DNA from: Azoarcus sp.
Lineage (GTDB): Bacteria; Pseudomonadota; Gammaproteobacteria; Burkholderiales; Rhodocyclaceae
DNA length: 35,241 bases
Reading direction: 5' to 3'
NCBI GenBank assembly: GCA_031274995.1
Contig: JAISPJ010000093.1
Location: 1-35,241 of the forward strand
Position 1 is the first letter of the stretch, and each line of letters begins with the position of its first letter. The translations under genes and the position numbers were made by a program. The notes under the pieces were generated by a model. The model was not told where the DNA came from and searched no databases. It saw nothing but the letters and a program-made list of their open reading frames with translations. Of the stretch, positions 26,028 through 34,239 are shown one piece after another.

Positions 26028-26621
26028 ATGATCGGTCGCATCTCGGGCATCCTGCTGGAAAAAAAACCCCCGCAAATCCTCGTCGAAGCAGGCGACATTG
26101 GCTATGAAATAGACGTGCCGATGAGCACCTTTTGTGATTTGCCTGCCTGTGGCGAGAAAGTGGCGCTCTACACCCATTTCGCCGTGCGCGAAGATGGACA
26201 TTTTCTCTATGGTTTCGCCACCAATGAAGAACGCGCGGTTTTCCGCCAACTTATCAAGATTTCCGGCATCGGCGCACGCACGGCCCTATCTGTGCTTTCC
26301 GGCCTGCCGGTCAGCGAATTGGCTCAGGCCGTCGCATTCCAGAAATCGGACCGCCTGGTGACAATTCCAGGTATTGGCAAAAAAACTGCCGAACGCCTGC
26401 TTCTGGAATTACGCGGAAAACTCGGCCCTGTTTCGGACACCCTGGAACAAACACCTCATTCTGGCGTATCCGCCTCCGGCAATCGCGCCGACATTCTGAA
26501 TGCCCTGCTCGGTCTCGGCTATAATGAACGCGAGGCGCTCACCGCCATGAAAGGACTTATCGACACCGTAAACGTCGCCGACGGTATACGGATGGCGCTA
26601 AAGCAACTGATGAAAATATAA
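26028..26621 (+). CDS. ruvA: Holliday junction DNA helicase subunit RuvA
   Basis: RuvA binds Holliday junctions and loads the RuvB motor for branch migration. The ATG gives 197 residues starting [12 protein letters not shown], the classic family start; a longer open frame upstream is shadow of the EAL gene. Domain I (OB fold, with YEIDVPMST and [10 protein letters not shown]) is followed by domain II with two helix-hairpin-helix motifs ([14 protein letters not shown] and [16 protein letters not shown]), a linker, and RuvB-binding domain III (about 145-197; [15 protein letters not shown]). All domains look intact. Unusually, neither ruvC nor ruvB is adjacent. Confidence 0.97.
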   Translation: MIGRISGILLEKKPPQILVEAGDIGYEIDVPMSTFCDLPACGEKVALYTHFAVREDGHFLYGFATNEERAVFRQLIKISGIGARTALSVLSGLPVSELAQAVAFQKSDRLVTIPGIGKKTAERLLLELRGKLGPVSDTLEQTPHSGVSASGNRADILNALLGLGYNEREALTAMKGLIDTVNVADGIRMALKQLMKI

Positions 26622-26788
26622 CAAGAATCTCCAATAAGAGACCAGAAACCGCGTCCCGCCCGACACGGGTTTCAAGTCCCTGGCCGAACTCGGGCCTGCC
26701 GTCACCGACGCAGCGCACCAACCGGGGCCGACAGCCGAACCCCTGCCGGTCGATGGGGATGCTCCATGAGTTCCCAGGCTTTCGGTGC

Positions 26789-27019
26789 TTACTTGTGTCT
26801 GATAAAAAACTCGAGCGCATTGTCCGGCATTTCTCCCTGACGCATCAATTCGTGCCCGGTCTGGTTGGTAAAGGCTTCAATATCCTTGATTGAGGCGCGA
26901 TCGGTGGTAAGCACACGCACGATCCGCCCGCCAGGCACTTCGGCCAGCGCCTTCTTGAGCCTCAAGATAGGCAACGGGCAGGCCAGCCCGCGGGCATCGA
27001 CTTCCTTGTCAAAATCCAT
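26789..27019 (-). CDS. TusA-family sulfur-carrier protein
   Basis: TusA-like proteins carry persulfide sulfur on one Cys, in tRNA thiolation or other sulfur-transfer paths. I chose the ATG preceded by GGAGAAGAG, giving 76 residues; upstream ATG and TTG codons overlapping the protease stop are alternatives. The signature DARGLACPLPILRLKKAL puts the active Cys at residue 14 in the CPxP motif. The remainder, ending LEFFIRHK, has the expected two-layer alpha/beta pattern. Whether it is true TusA or a YedF/YeeD-type paralogue cannot be decided here. Confidence 0.88.
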   Translation of the reverse strand: MDFDKEVDARGLACPLPILRLKKALAEVPGGRIVRVLTTDRASIKDIEAFTNQTGHELMRQGEMPDNALEFFIRHK

Positions 27020-27033
27020 TCTCTTCTCCGTCA

Positions 27034-28494
27034 TCAACGTTCGTTTTTCCGCTGTTGTGCCGCCCGCCTTTCCTCGTCCGCACGGGCACGAATTTCACGC
27101 AGGCGGGCATCGGCTGCGGACAACTCGTAAAAATCTCCGTCCCCTGCGCGGTGCGCCAGTTCCAGTTGCTCAACTGCGGCACGGTAGCCACCCTGCAAAA
27201 AATGAACCTCGGCCTGAGCGCGATGCTGCGCCGTGCGCTTGCCCAAGGCCGCATTGGCGCGCGCAAGCAGGCCCCACAGGCGCGTATCGCTGCTGCGGCC
27301 GGTCAATGCCCGGCGCATGCCCCGTTCCGCGTCCTGCGCGTGCCCACCGGCAATTTGCGCATTGGCCAAAGCATAGACTGCGCTCATGCTTTCCGGGAAA
27401 ACCTTGCAAGCGGCAGCAAGCATATTGATCGCCCCATTGGTATCACGGCGGGCCATCGACACATCACCGGAGAGTATGGCAATGAAGGGCGAAGGCTTGG
27501 CACGACGGCGCAACTCATCGAGTGTGCGCACGGCATCATCCAGATGCCCGAGCCGCAACTGCGCAAACGTCAGCCCGTAACGCAACGACGCATCATCCGG
27601 GCTGGCCTCGACCAATCCCGCAAACGTCCGCAACGCCTCGGCAGCCGGCAGCGATTGCACACGCAAGCGCGTGCGCACGTAATTGAAATCCGGCGAATCG
27701 GGTACCTGGCGATAGCGCATGCTCATCACCCGGTTTTCCATGTCGGCGATACGCTCGGTGTTCAGCGGGTGCGTACGCAGATAAACAGGGGCATTGTTTT
27801 CATACAGGCGGGTGGCACGTTGCAGGCGCTCGAAAAAACCCGCCATCCCGCGCACATCAAGCCCTGCCGCTTCTAGTGTCTGTAGGCCGAGCCGGTCGGC
27901 TTCGCGTTCAAAATCGCGCGAATAGGACAATTGCGCCTGTGTCGCCCCTGCGACTCCGGCGCTTAGCGCCGCCTCGCTCACCCGCGAATCTCTGGCCGCA
28001 ACCGCTGCCAGTATGGAAGCCAGCATCACCATGCTCATCTGCTTCTGCTTGCCGATGAGTTGCGCAATATGCCGCTGCGTGACGTGCCCGATTTCATGCG
28101 CGAGCACCCCGGCCAATTCCGATTCCGACTGCGCCGCAAGAATCAGCCCGGTATGCACGCCGATATAGCCGCCCGGAAGGGCGAAGGCATTGAGCATGAC
28201 ATCCTTGACCACGAAGAACTCAAACACGCGGCCAGAATCCGCGCTTGCCGCCGCCAACCGCCGGCCCAGGCGGTTGATGTATTCTTCGACCTCGGGATCA
28301 TCGAGCCATGCGGGATCCCTGCGCACCTCGCGCATGATCTCCTCGCCCAATTGCCGCTCCTGCGTCGGCGAGAAATCCTCGATACCCACCACGTCACCCA
28401 AGTCCGGCAGGCCAGCCGCAGACACATTGAACGCGAGGCCGTTAAGGAGCACGAAAACGAAAGTGAAGAACTGGCGCATGATCTGGCGCATCAT
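27034..28494 (-). CDS. BepA-like M48 metalloprotease with TPR domain
   Basis: In 486 residues: a signal peptide (cut about after VSA, residue 26), an M48 peptidase domain (about 40-270) and TPR-like repeats (about 290-480). The zinc site is HEIGH at 133-137, with the third ligand in EREADRLG; the domain also has FALPGGYIGVHTGLI. This matches BepA (YfgC), a periplasmic chaperone/protease that helps assemble or degrade LptD and other outer-membrane proteins. Two ATGs one codon apart are possible starts. The stop overlaps possible upstream starts of the TusA-like gene, so the pair is likely co-transcribed. Confidence 0.92.
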   Translation of the reverse strand: MMRQIMRQFFTFVFVLLNGLAFNVSAAGLPDLGDVVGIEDFSPTQERQLGEEIMREVRRDPAWLDDPEVEEYINRLGRRLAAASADSGRVFEFFVVKDVMLNAFALPGGYIGVHTGLILAAQSESELAGVLAHEIGHVTQRHIAQLIGKQKQMSMVMLASILAAVAARDSRVSEAALSAGVAGATQAQLSYSRDFEREADRLGLQTLEAAGLDVRGMAGFFERLQRATRLYENNAPVYLRTHPLNTERIADMENRVMSMRYRQVPDSPDFNYVRTRLRVQSLPAAEALRTFAGLVEASPDDASLRYGLTFAQLRLGHLDDAVRTLDELRRRAKPSPFIAILSGDVSMARRDTNGAINMLAAACKVFPESMSAVYALANAQIAGGHAQDAERGMRRALTGRSSDTRLWGLLARANAALGKRTAQHRAQAEVHFLQGGYRAAVEQLELAHRAGDGDFYELSAADARLREIRARADEERRAAQQRKNER

Positions 28495-28521
28495 ACCGTG
28501 TCACGGCTGCAATGAGGCAGC

Positions 28522-29649
28522 ATGAAGGACAAATGGAGGGAAACCGGAGTGGACAAACTGCGTGGCGTCAATCTCGGGAACTGGCTGCTGCTCGAAAAGT
28601 GGATGAAACCGAGCCTCTTCGCGGGGCTGGAAGCAACCGACGAAACAACCTGGTGCGCCGAACTGGGCAGTGCCGCACCCAAAAAATTGCGCGCGCATTG
28701 GGAGAGTTTCATCACTTATGAGGATTTTGCCTGGATCGCCGAACGCGGGCTGAACGCAGTACGCATCCCGGTCGGGCACTGGATTTTCGGTCCTGACTAC
28801 CCGTATCACCCCAAGTATGGAACCAATCCCCATCCGTTTGTCACGGGCGGCATCGACGTGCTCGACCGCGCCCTGGATTGGGCGGCAAGACTCGGGCTCA
28901 AGGTAATGATCGACCTGCACGCCGCCCCCGGCTGCCAGAACGGATTCGATAACGGCGGCATCAAGGATGTGGCGGAATGGCACACGAAAGAGGAATACCT
29001 GGAACATTCGCTTGCAGTACTTGAACGTCTGGCGGAACGTTACCGCACGCATCCGGGGCTCTTTGCCATCGAAGTGTTGAACGAGCCACGCTGGGACGTG
29101 CCAACCGATATCCTGAAACGGTATTACCTCGCCGCCTATGACCGCATCCGCAAGCATTGCCCGCCCGAGCGTGTGGCAGTGGTCTTTCACGACGGTTTTC
29201 GCTCTTACCGTGAATATCTCGGTTTCATGCAGCCGCCGGCCTGGCAGAACGTTATTTTCGATTACCACCGCTACCAGTGCTTCGAGCGCCGCGACATCGA
29301 CTCCGACATCTTCGAGCACATCCACAAGGCCACTGGAGAGTGGCGCGATGAGGCGGATTCGATCAACGCGGCCCTTGGGTTGCCTGCAATCTGCGGCGAA
29401 TGGAGCCTGGGGCTCGACCTCAAGGTCGTCTCGCTATGGGCCGAAGGACCCTATAACCACGCGCTCGAACGCATGGACGCCTTTCAGCAGGATGTCGCCA
29501 GCCGGGGCTACGCGGCGGCGCAACTCCTGGCCTTTGAAAAACTTCTCGGCTGGTTTTTCTGGAGTTACAAGACCGAGACCACCCCGGGCTGGTGCTTCCG
29601 GGATTCGGTTGAACGTGCCTGGTTGCCAGCAAAGTTCAACAGCGAATGA
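28522..29649 (+). CDS. Glycoside hydrolase family 5 protein (exo-glucanase-like)
   Basis: The 375-residue protein has no signal peptide or transmembrane segment. It opens with RGVNLGNWLLLEKWMKPSLF (about 14-33), resembling the start of fungal exo-beta-1,3-glucanases of GH5. GH5 hallmarks follow: RIPVGHW (81-87), DLHAAPG (131-137), the acid/base Glu in VLNEPRWD (Glu188), FDYHRYQCF and the nucleophile Glu in CGEWS (Glu293). It probably hydrolyses beta-glucosidic bonds, though the substrate is not known. It is divergent from the BepA-like gene with only 27 bp between the starts and has no sugar-transport neighbours. Confidence 0.85.
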   Translation: MKDKWRETGVDKLRGVNLGNWLLLEKWMKPSLFAGLEATDETTWCAELGSAAPKKLRAHWESFITYEDFAWIAERGLNAVRIPVGHWIFGPDYPYHPKYGTNPHPFVTGGIDVLDRALDWAARLGLKVMIDLHAAPGCQNGFDNGGIKDVAEWHTKEEYLEHSLAVLERLAERYRTHPGLFAIEVLNEPRWDVPTDILKRYYLAAYDRIRKHCPPERVAVVFHDGFRSYREYLGFMQPPAWQNVIFDYHRYQCFERRDIDSDIFEHIHKATGEWRDEADSINAALGLPAICGEWSLGLDLKVVSLWAEGPYNHALERMDAFQQDVASRGYAAAQLLAFEKLLGWFFWSYKTETTPGWCFRDSVERAWLPAKFNSE

Positions 29650-29689
29650 ACGAGAAAAATGCGTGCGATGCCATTTTGCATAAATACTG

Positions 29690-29718
29690 TTGACATAGCA
29701 TGAAAGAATATTTATTAT
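29690..29718 (+). promoter_or_regulatory. Near-consensus sigma-70 promoter for the ComEA-like gene
   Basis: A perfect TTGACA, a 17-bp spacer and TATTAT (five of six) lie about 32 bp upstream of the start codon. The expected transcription start is near 29725, giving a short leader with an AAGGAG Shine-Dalgarno. This is the best promoter match in the window. Confidence 0.8.
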
Positions 29719-29749
29719 GCGTACTCCTTTACCGTCAAGGAGTATCGTC

Positions 29750-30067
29750 ATGCTTCGTTTCCTGCGTTCCCTGCTTCTTTCACTGGCCTTGTGCCCATTG
29801 GCCGCAATGGCGCTGGAGCCGGTCAACATCAACACTGCCGACACGGCCGCCCTGCAACAAATCAACGGCATTGGCCCTTCAAAGGCCAATGCCATCATCG
29901 AGTACCGCAAGGAGCACGGACCATTTGCCTCAGTTGATGACCTGGTCAAAGTGCCTGGTATCGGAGAAAAATCATTGATGCAACTAAAGCCGCAAATAAC
30001 GGCAGGCACAACAACCGCCGCTGCGGCTCCTGCGGGCAAGGGCGGGGCAGTCAAGGGCAAAAAGTAA
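29750..30067 (+). CDS. ComEA-like helix-hairpin-helix protein
   Basis: This is a 105-residue exported protein. The ATG follows AAGGAG at ideal spacing; the longer frame starting 33 bp earlier would begin inside the promoter -10 and is less likely. A signal peptide (MLRFLRSLLLSLALCP..., cut about after AMA, residue 21) is followed by two HhH motifs: VNINTADTAALQQINGIGPSKANAIIEYR and VDDLVKVPGIGEKSLMQL. An Ala/Gly/Lys-rich tail ends the protein. In competent bacteria ComEA binds incoming DNA in the periplasm. It stands as a single gene with no other competence gene here. Confidence 0.9.
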   Translation: MLRFLRSLLLSLALCPLAAMALEPVNINTADTAALQQINGIGPSKANAIIEYRKEHGPFASVDDLVKVPGIGEKSLMQLKPQITAGTTTAAAAPAGKGGAVKGKK

Positions 30068-30091
30068 GGTTTCAGCATCCCCGACGACACA

Positions 30092-30124
30092 ACGCCCGCA
30101 GCTTCCATGAAAAGCCGCGGGCGT
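30092..30124. terminator. Long hairpin between convergent comEA-like and CDF genes
   Basis: ACGCCCGC pairs with GCGGGCGT (8 bp), followed inward by one A-C mismatch and GCTT/AAGC (4 bp) around a 7-nt loop. It sits between two convergent genes, the expected place for a bidirectional terminator, but neither strand has a T run after it. Confidence 0.55.
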
Positions 30125-30146
30125 CTCAATACAACCTACAACCGCA

Positions 30147-31316
30147 TCAGCACATCCGATAGAAAGTCACCCCGCGATAGCAGGGCCGCTCAACCAACCA
30201 GGCGTCCACATGCTGCTTGAGTGCTTCAATATTGGAAAGCGGCACGTCCGGCGAAAAATACGCCTCGATATCGACCCGCCCCTTGATGTAGTGCAATTGA
30301 AGCCGCTGGATCGGCAAATTCTCTCCGGTAAGCGCGGCAAGATCGGCAAGCACGGCAGCGCGGTCCGGGAGCCGTTCGGTACGTTCGGCGAAAAGCTGTT
30401 CCATATCGTCGTCCTCGATATCGACGTGGACGAGCACTTCGCCAATTTCGGGATGCGCATGATGCACGGTCAGCAATACGCTCTCCGATATGTAATGGCC
30501 TTCCGATACCGTGATCCGGGAATCGACCTGGACGTGCGCGTCACACAGCACGCGGTTAGCCATGCGGCGGGTGCGCAGGTCGTGAAGCCCCGTGACGCCC
30601 GGCGTATCGCTGATGGTCTGGCGCAGGCGGATAAGTTCTTCATTGGACAGACCGGTATCGATCAACTCGCGCACCGCACTCCAGCTTTGCAGGACACCCA
30701 TGCGCAGGATGAGAAAACCGACCACGGCAGCAGCCAACGGCTCCAGAAAAGGATAACCGGCCAGACTGCCGCCAATGCCGATGGCTACCACCAGCGACGA
30801 GGCTGCATCGGAACGGGCATGCCAGGCATTGGCTTCAAGCATGGGCGCATTCAGGCGCTGCCCGCCGGCAAGCGTATAACGGAACAAAAATTCCTTCCCC
30901 GCCAATGAGAAAAGCGCCATCACGAACGCCACCGGATGCAGGGGCGGCTGGCTATCCATCGTTTGCAGCCGCATACCGGATGCCCACAGGAATCCGATGC
31001 CTACCACTACGAGTGATACGCCGAGAACCAGCGTCGCAACTGTTTCGATACGTCCGTGACCATAGGGGTGATTGAGGTCGGCGGGATTTGCGCCCTGCCG
31101 ACCGGCAACAAGCACCATAAAATCCGCTACCAGATCCGAAAGCGTATGCATGGCATCGGCTACCAGGCTGAAAGCGTTGGCAAACAACCCGACGGCAATC
31201 TGCCCGATAGTCAGGGCCGAATTGATAGCGACGCCTACCAGTGTGACATTCCTGATGGAGCGTGCACGCTCGGCAGCGGTTTTCACGGGTTGGGATGGAG
31301 ATGTGGACGTGGGCAT
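30147..31316 (-). CDS. Cation diffusion facilitator family metal exporter
   Basis: CDF proteins export Zn2+, Fe2+, Co2+ or similar ions by proton antiport across the inner membrane. The 389 residues contain six transmembrane helices (about 25-215). Metal-site residues are Asp54, His57 and Asp61 in DAMHTLSD (TM2) and His166, Asp170 in HARSD (TM5); HPYGHGRIE follows TM2. The cytoplasmic dimerisation domain covers about 225-310 (VTGLHDLRTRRM, then HVQVDSRITVSEGHYISE). A further roughly 80 residues at the C-terminus go beyond the usual about 300-residue form. The metal cannot be named from sequence alone. Confidence 0.93.
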   Translation of the reverse strand: MPTSTSPSQPVKTAAERARSIRNVTLVGVAINSALTIGQIAVGLFANAFSLVADAMHTLSDLVADFMVLVAGRQGANPADLNHPYGHGRIETVATLVLGVSLVVVGIGFLWASGMRLQTMDSQPPLHPVAFVMALFSLAGKEFLFRYTLAGGQRLNAPMLEANAWHARSDAASSLVVAIGIGGSLAGYPFLEPLAAAVVGFLILRMGVLQSWSAVRELIDTGLSNEELIRLRQTISDTPGVTGLHDLRTRRMANRVLCDAHVQVDSRITVSEGHYISESVLLTVHHAHPEIGEVLVHVDIEDDDMEQLFAERTERLPDRAAVLADLAALTGENLPIQRLQLHYIKGRVDIEAYFSPDVPLSNIEALKQHVDAWLVERPCYRGVTFYRMC

Positions 31317-31334
31317 GGAACAAGTGTCAAGCGA

Positions 31335-31340
31335 TATAAT
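31335..31340 (+). promoter_or_regulatory. Candidate -10 element for the rhodanese-nadA pair
   Basis: A perfect TATAAT lies about 30 bp upstream of the rhodanese ATG in the 54-bp divergent spacer. No good -35 element is seen at the proper distance, so confidence is low. Confidence 0.35.
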
Positions 31341-31370
31341 TAAAGCCCTTTCATTCTAGACCAAACCTTC

Positions 31371-31823
31371 ATGGGAACACTCGCCGCTCTGCTCGATCTC
31401 GCCCATCGGCGCGCAGTTGAACTCGGACTGCCCTACCAGGGCGCGCTTACCCCCACGGAAGCGCATCAGGTCTGGCAGTTGGCTCCAGGCGCAAAACTCA
31501 TCGACATCCGTACCCGCGCCGAACTGCGCTTTGTAGGCCACATACCAGGCACGGTCAACCTGGAGTGGGAACTTTGGCCCGGCGATAAGATCAATATTCA
31601 TTTTATGACGCAATTGCGCCAGTCAGTCGACCCCGAATCGCTGGTCATGTTCATTTGCCGTGCCGGGCGCCGCTCCGACGAAGCGGCACGGCTGGCCGCC
31701 CGTGCCGGCTACAATAACTGTTACAACGTTCTCGAAGGCTTCGAGGGCTCGCTTGACGTCAACAACCAGCGCGGACGCATCGGCGGCTGGAAATTCGCCG
31801 GCCTTCCCTGGGAGCAGGAATGA
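31371..31823 (+). CDS. Rhodanese-like sulfurtransferase
   Basis: The 150-residue single-domain protein has LIDIRTRAELRFVGHIPGTVNLEW and the active-site loop FICRAGRRSDEAA; the Cys in CRAGRRS (residue 95) would carry the persulfide. It lacks a signal peptide and so is likely cytoplasmic. Its stop overlaps the nadA ATG by 4 bp, pointing to coupled expression and perhaps a role in sulfur supply or protection of the NadA iron-sulfur cluster (inference). Confidence 0.88.
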   Translation: MGTLAALLDLAHRRAVELGLPYQGALTPTEAHQVWQLAPGAKLIDIRTRAELRFVGHIPGTVNLEWELWPGDKINIHFMTQLRQSVDPESLVMFICRAGRRSDEAARLAARAGYNNCYNVLEGFEGSLDVNNQRGRIGGWKFAGLPWEQE

Positions 31824-32947
31824 ATAGCAATGGAGCAACCACGCAGGCAATGAGCCAAGTTCAAGGGTTTGGGCATTTCGCCATGCTCTCCGACGAACAG
31901 GCCGAAGCACGCATCACCGCCGCGCGCGCGCGCCTTGGCCAGCGCGTCGTGCTTCTCAGCCACCACTACCAGCGCGAAAGCGTTTACCGCCACGCCGACC
32001 TCACCGGCGATTCGCTCAAGCTTGCGCGTCTGGCGGCACGCACGGACGCGGATTTCATCCTCTTCTGCGGCGTGCATTTCATGGCCGAGGTGGCCGACAT
32101 CCTGTCACGCTCGGAACAAATTGCCATCCTGCCCGATCTTGCCGCAGGTTGCTCGATGGCCGACATGGCCGATCTGGTAAAAGTAGAGCGCTGCTGGGAT
32201 GAACTCGCCGAAGTGTTCGGCACACCGGACACAAGGATCACGCCCGTCACCTACATCAACTCCGCCGCCGACCTCAAGGCTTTCTGCGGCGAACACGGCG
32301 GTATCGTCTGCACCTCCACCAATGCCCCCGCAATCATTGACTGGGCGCTGGCACAGCGCGAAAAAGTCCTGTTCTTTCCCGATCAACACCTCGGCCGCTG
32401 GACGGGCTTCAAGAAAGGCATCCCGCTCGATCAAATGGCGGTATGGGATCCTGATCTCGAAAGAGGAGGGTTGACGGCAAAAGAACTCGAACACGCCCGC
32501 ATCCTGCTCTGGAAAGGGCATTGCTCCGTGCATCAGATGTTCCAGGCCGGGCATATCCAAAGCTGGCGCACGCAATATCCCGACGGATTCGTGATTTCGC
32601 ACCCCGAATCCAATCTCGATGTGTGCCGGGAGTCCGATTACGTCGGTTCCACCGAATTCATCATCGAAACCATCACTGCTGCGCCTCCCGGCACGCGCTG
32701 GCTGGTCGGAACCGAATTGAATCTGGTCAGCCGCCTCGCGGAACGACTCAAACCGCAAGGCAAAATCATCAAATTCATGGCTCCCACCGTGTGCATGTGT
32801 TCGACCATGCAGCGTATCGACCCGCAACATCTGGCCTGGGCGCTGGAGAACCTCGCCAACGGCAACGTGGTCAATCCTGTCCGGGTTCCCGCACGCGAAG
32901 CCGAACTGGCGCGAACGGCCCTCACCCGGATGCTGGAAATTTCCTGA
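31820..32947 (+). CDS. nadA: Quinolinate synthase A
   Basis: NadA condenses iminoaspartate with dihydroxyacetone phosphate to quinolinate in de novo NAD synthesis and needs a [4Fe-4S] cluster. The 375-residue protein has LLSHHYQRESVY (paired His), ILPDLAAGCSMAD (Cys111), TYINSAADLKAFCGEHGGIVCTS, FFPDQHLGRW, LWKGHCSVHQMF (Cys235) and FMAPTVCMCSTM (Cys325/327), which supply the three cluster ligands. ATG overlaps the rhodanese stop. The first roughly 20 residues are not conserved, so a later Met (11 or 22) could be used. Confidence 0.96.
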   Translation: MNSNGATTQAMSQVQGFGHFAMLSDEQAEARITAARARLGQRVVLLSHHYQRESVYRHADLTGDSLKLARLAARTDADFILFCGVHFMAEVADILSRSEQIAILPDLAAGCSMADMADLVKVERCWDELAEVFGTPDTRITPVTYINSAADLKAFCGEHGGIVCTSTNAPAIIDWALAQREKVLFFPDQHLGRWTGFKKGIPLDQMAVWDPDLERGGLTAKELEHARILLWKGHCSVHQMFQAGHIQSWRTQYPDGFVISHPESNLDVCRESDYVGSTEFIIETITAAPPGTRWLVGTELNLVSRLAERLKPQGKIIKFMAPTVCMCSTMQRIDPQHLAWALENLANGNVVNPVRVPAREAELARTALTRMLEIS

Positions 32948-32966
32948 CCCAGAGAACCGCTCAACC

Positions 32967-34238
32967 ATGCGCGTGAAGGCAATCCCCGCCTGGTTCCAAG
33001 CCAGAGCCAGCGGTGAATGGCTCCAGGGCAATGCAATCACACTGCTGGAAAACGGCGGGGCATTTTTCCCCGCCCTGCTGGAAACCATCGACGCCGCGCA
33101 ACAGGAAATTCTGCTTCAGACCTACATCTTCGCCGCCGATGCCACCGGACGTCGCGTGGCCGACGCCCTGGCGCGGGCTGCCAAGCGCGGCGTGTCGGTG
33201 CGGGTGCTCGTCGACGGCTTCGGCGGACTCCCTTTCGTACGCGAACTGATGGCCGGACTCAGCGCCGCCGGGGTGGAAACGTTGATCTTTCGGCGTGAGT
33301 CCCGCCTGCTTTCCTTGCGTCGCCAACGCCTGCGCCGGCTGCACCGCAAAGTGACGGTAATCGACGGACGTACCGCATTCGTTGGCGGCATCAACATCAT
33401 CGGCGACTTTGATGCCGAAGCGCCGAAGCATCCACGTTACGACTACGCGGTACGCATCGAAGGCCCGCTGCTCGAACCCATCTTGTCCTCCTCACGACGC
33501 CTGTGGCGGCAAGTCACCTGGTTCAGCCTGCGCCACCGCGTACGCGGACAAAACGGCGCCATGCAAACACCTCTCTCCCGCTTGTGGGAAAGAAGTAGAG
33601 GAGGAGAGCAAAACCCGCCGTGGAGTGTCCCTCCGGGCGCACTGATTGCCGCCGCAGGCGACATGCGCGCTGCCTTTCTGATCCGGGACAATCTGCGCCA
33701 CCGCGCCGACATCGAAAACGCCTATCTCGACGCCATTGCCCGCGCCCATGAAGAAATCGTGCTGGCTAATGCCTATTTCTTTCCGGGCCATCGCTTTCGC
33801 CACGCCCTGCTTGCGGCAGCGGCACGCGGTGTGAAAATCACCCTGCTGCTCCAGGGCGTGGCCGACCACCCGATGATGCAATACGCCACGCGCGCGCTCT
33901 ACCCGTTGTTTCTCGAAAACGGCATCCGCCTGTTTGAATACCAGCGCAGCGTTCTGCATGCCAAGGTCGCAATCATCGACCGCCATTGGGCGACAGTGGG
34001 ATCGAGCAATATCGACACTTTCAGCCTGATGCTTGCGCGAGAGGCCAACGTGGTCGTCCTTGACCGAGGATTCGCCACCACGCTTGCGGCAAGCCTTGCC
34101 TCCGCGATACGCGACGGCGCGGTAGAACTGCGCCGCGAAGATTGGGCGCGGCAACCGATCCTCCGCCGCCTGCTCTGCTGGCTGGCTTATCAGGCGGTGC
34201 GTCTGGCGGCGGGCGTAGCGGGAGTCAGGGACAACTGA
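32967..34238 (+). CDS. clsB: Phospholipase D/cardiolipin synthase (ClsB-type)
   Basis: ClsB-type enzymes make cardiolipin from phosphatidylglycerol by phosphatidyl transfer. Two HKD motifs are present: H126-K128-D133 (HRKVTVID...GGIN) and H331-K333-D338 (HAKVAIID...GSSN), so both halves of the active site are intact in the 423-residue protein. Residues about 199-216 (AMQTPLSRLWERSRGGEQ) are encoded by a palindromic insertion and have the look of a REP-derived peptide rather than family sequence; it falls in the linker between the two halves. The gene begins 19 bp after nadA and converges with gluQ with 1 bp between them. Confidence 0.9.
   Translation: MRVKAIPAWFQARASGEWLQGNAITLLENGGAFFPALLETIDAAQQEILLQTYIFAADATGRRVADALARAAKRGVSVRVLVDGFGGLPFVRELMAGLSAAGVETLIFRRESRLLSLRRQRLRRLHRKVTVIDGRTAFVGGINIIGDFDAEAPKHPRYDYAVRIEGPLLEPILSSSRRLWRQVTWFSLRHRVRGQNGAMQTPLSRLWERSRGGEQNPPWSVPPGALIAAAGDMRAAFLIRDNLRHRADIENAYLDAIARAHEEIVLANAYFFPGHRFRHALLAAAARGVKITLLLQGVADHPMMQYATRALYPLFLENGIRLFEYQRSVLHAKVAIIDRHWATVGSSNIDTFSLMLAREANVVVLDRGFATTLAASLASAIRDGAVELRREDWARQPILRRLLCWLAYQAVRLAAGVAGVRDN
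33565..33610. repeat. REP-like palindromic element inside the clsB-type gene
   Basis: TCTCTCCC-GCTTGT-GGGAAAGA (33572-33593) forms an 8-bp stem with one mismatch and is followed by an AGAGGAGGAGAG tract. It closely resembles the common proteobacterial REP-type palindrome CTCTCCCGCTTGCGGGAGAG; read in frame it gives PLSRLWERSRGGE, very like the PLSRLRERGRGEG peptide often produced where that repeat lies in coding DNA. The insertion keeps the frame. Confidence 0.6.
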
Positions 34239-34239
34239 C

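Noticed and set aside
26622-26788. Start or remnant of ruvB after ruvA
   Set aside because: None of the three plus frames contains RuvB-like sequence such as the Walker A region or the N-terminal RP..L.DY.GQ segment.
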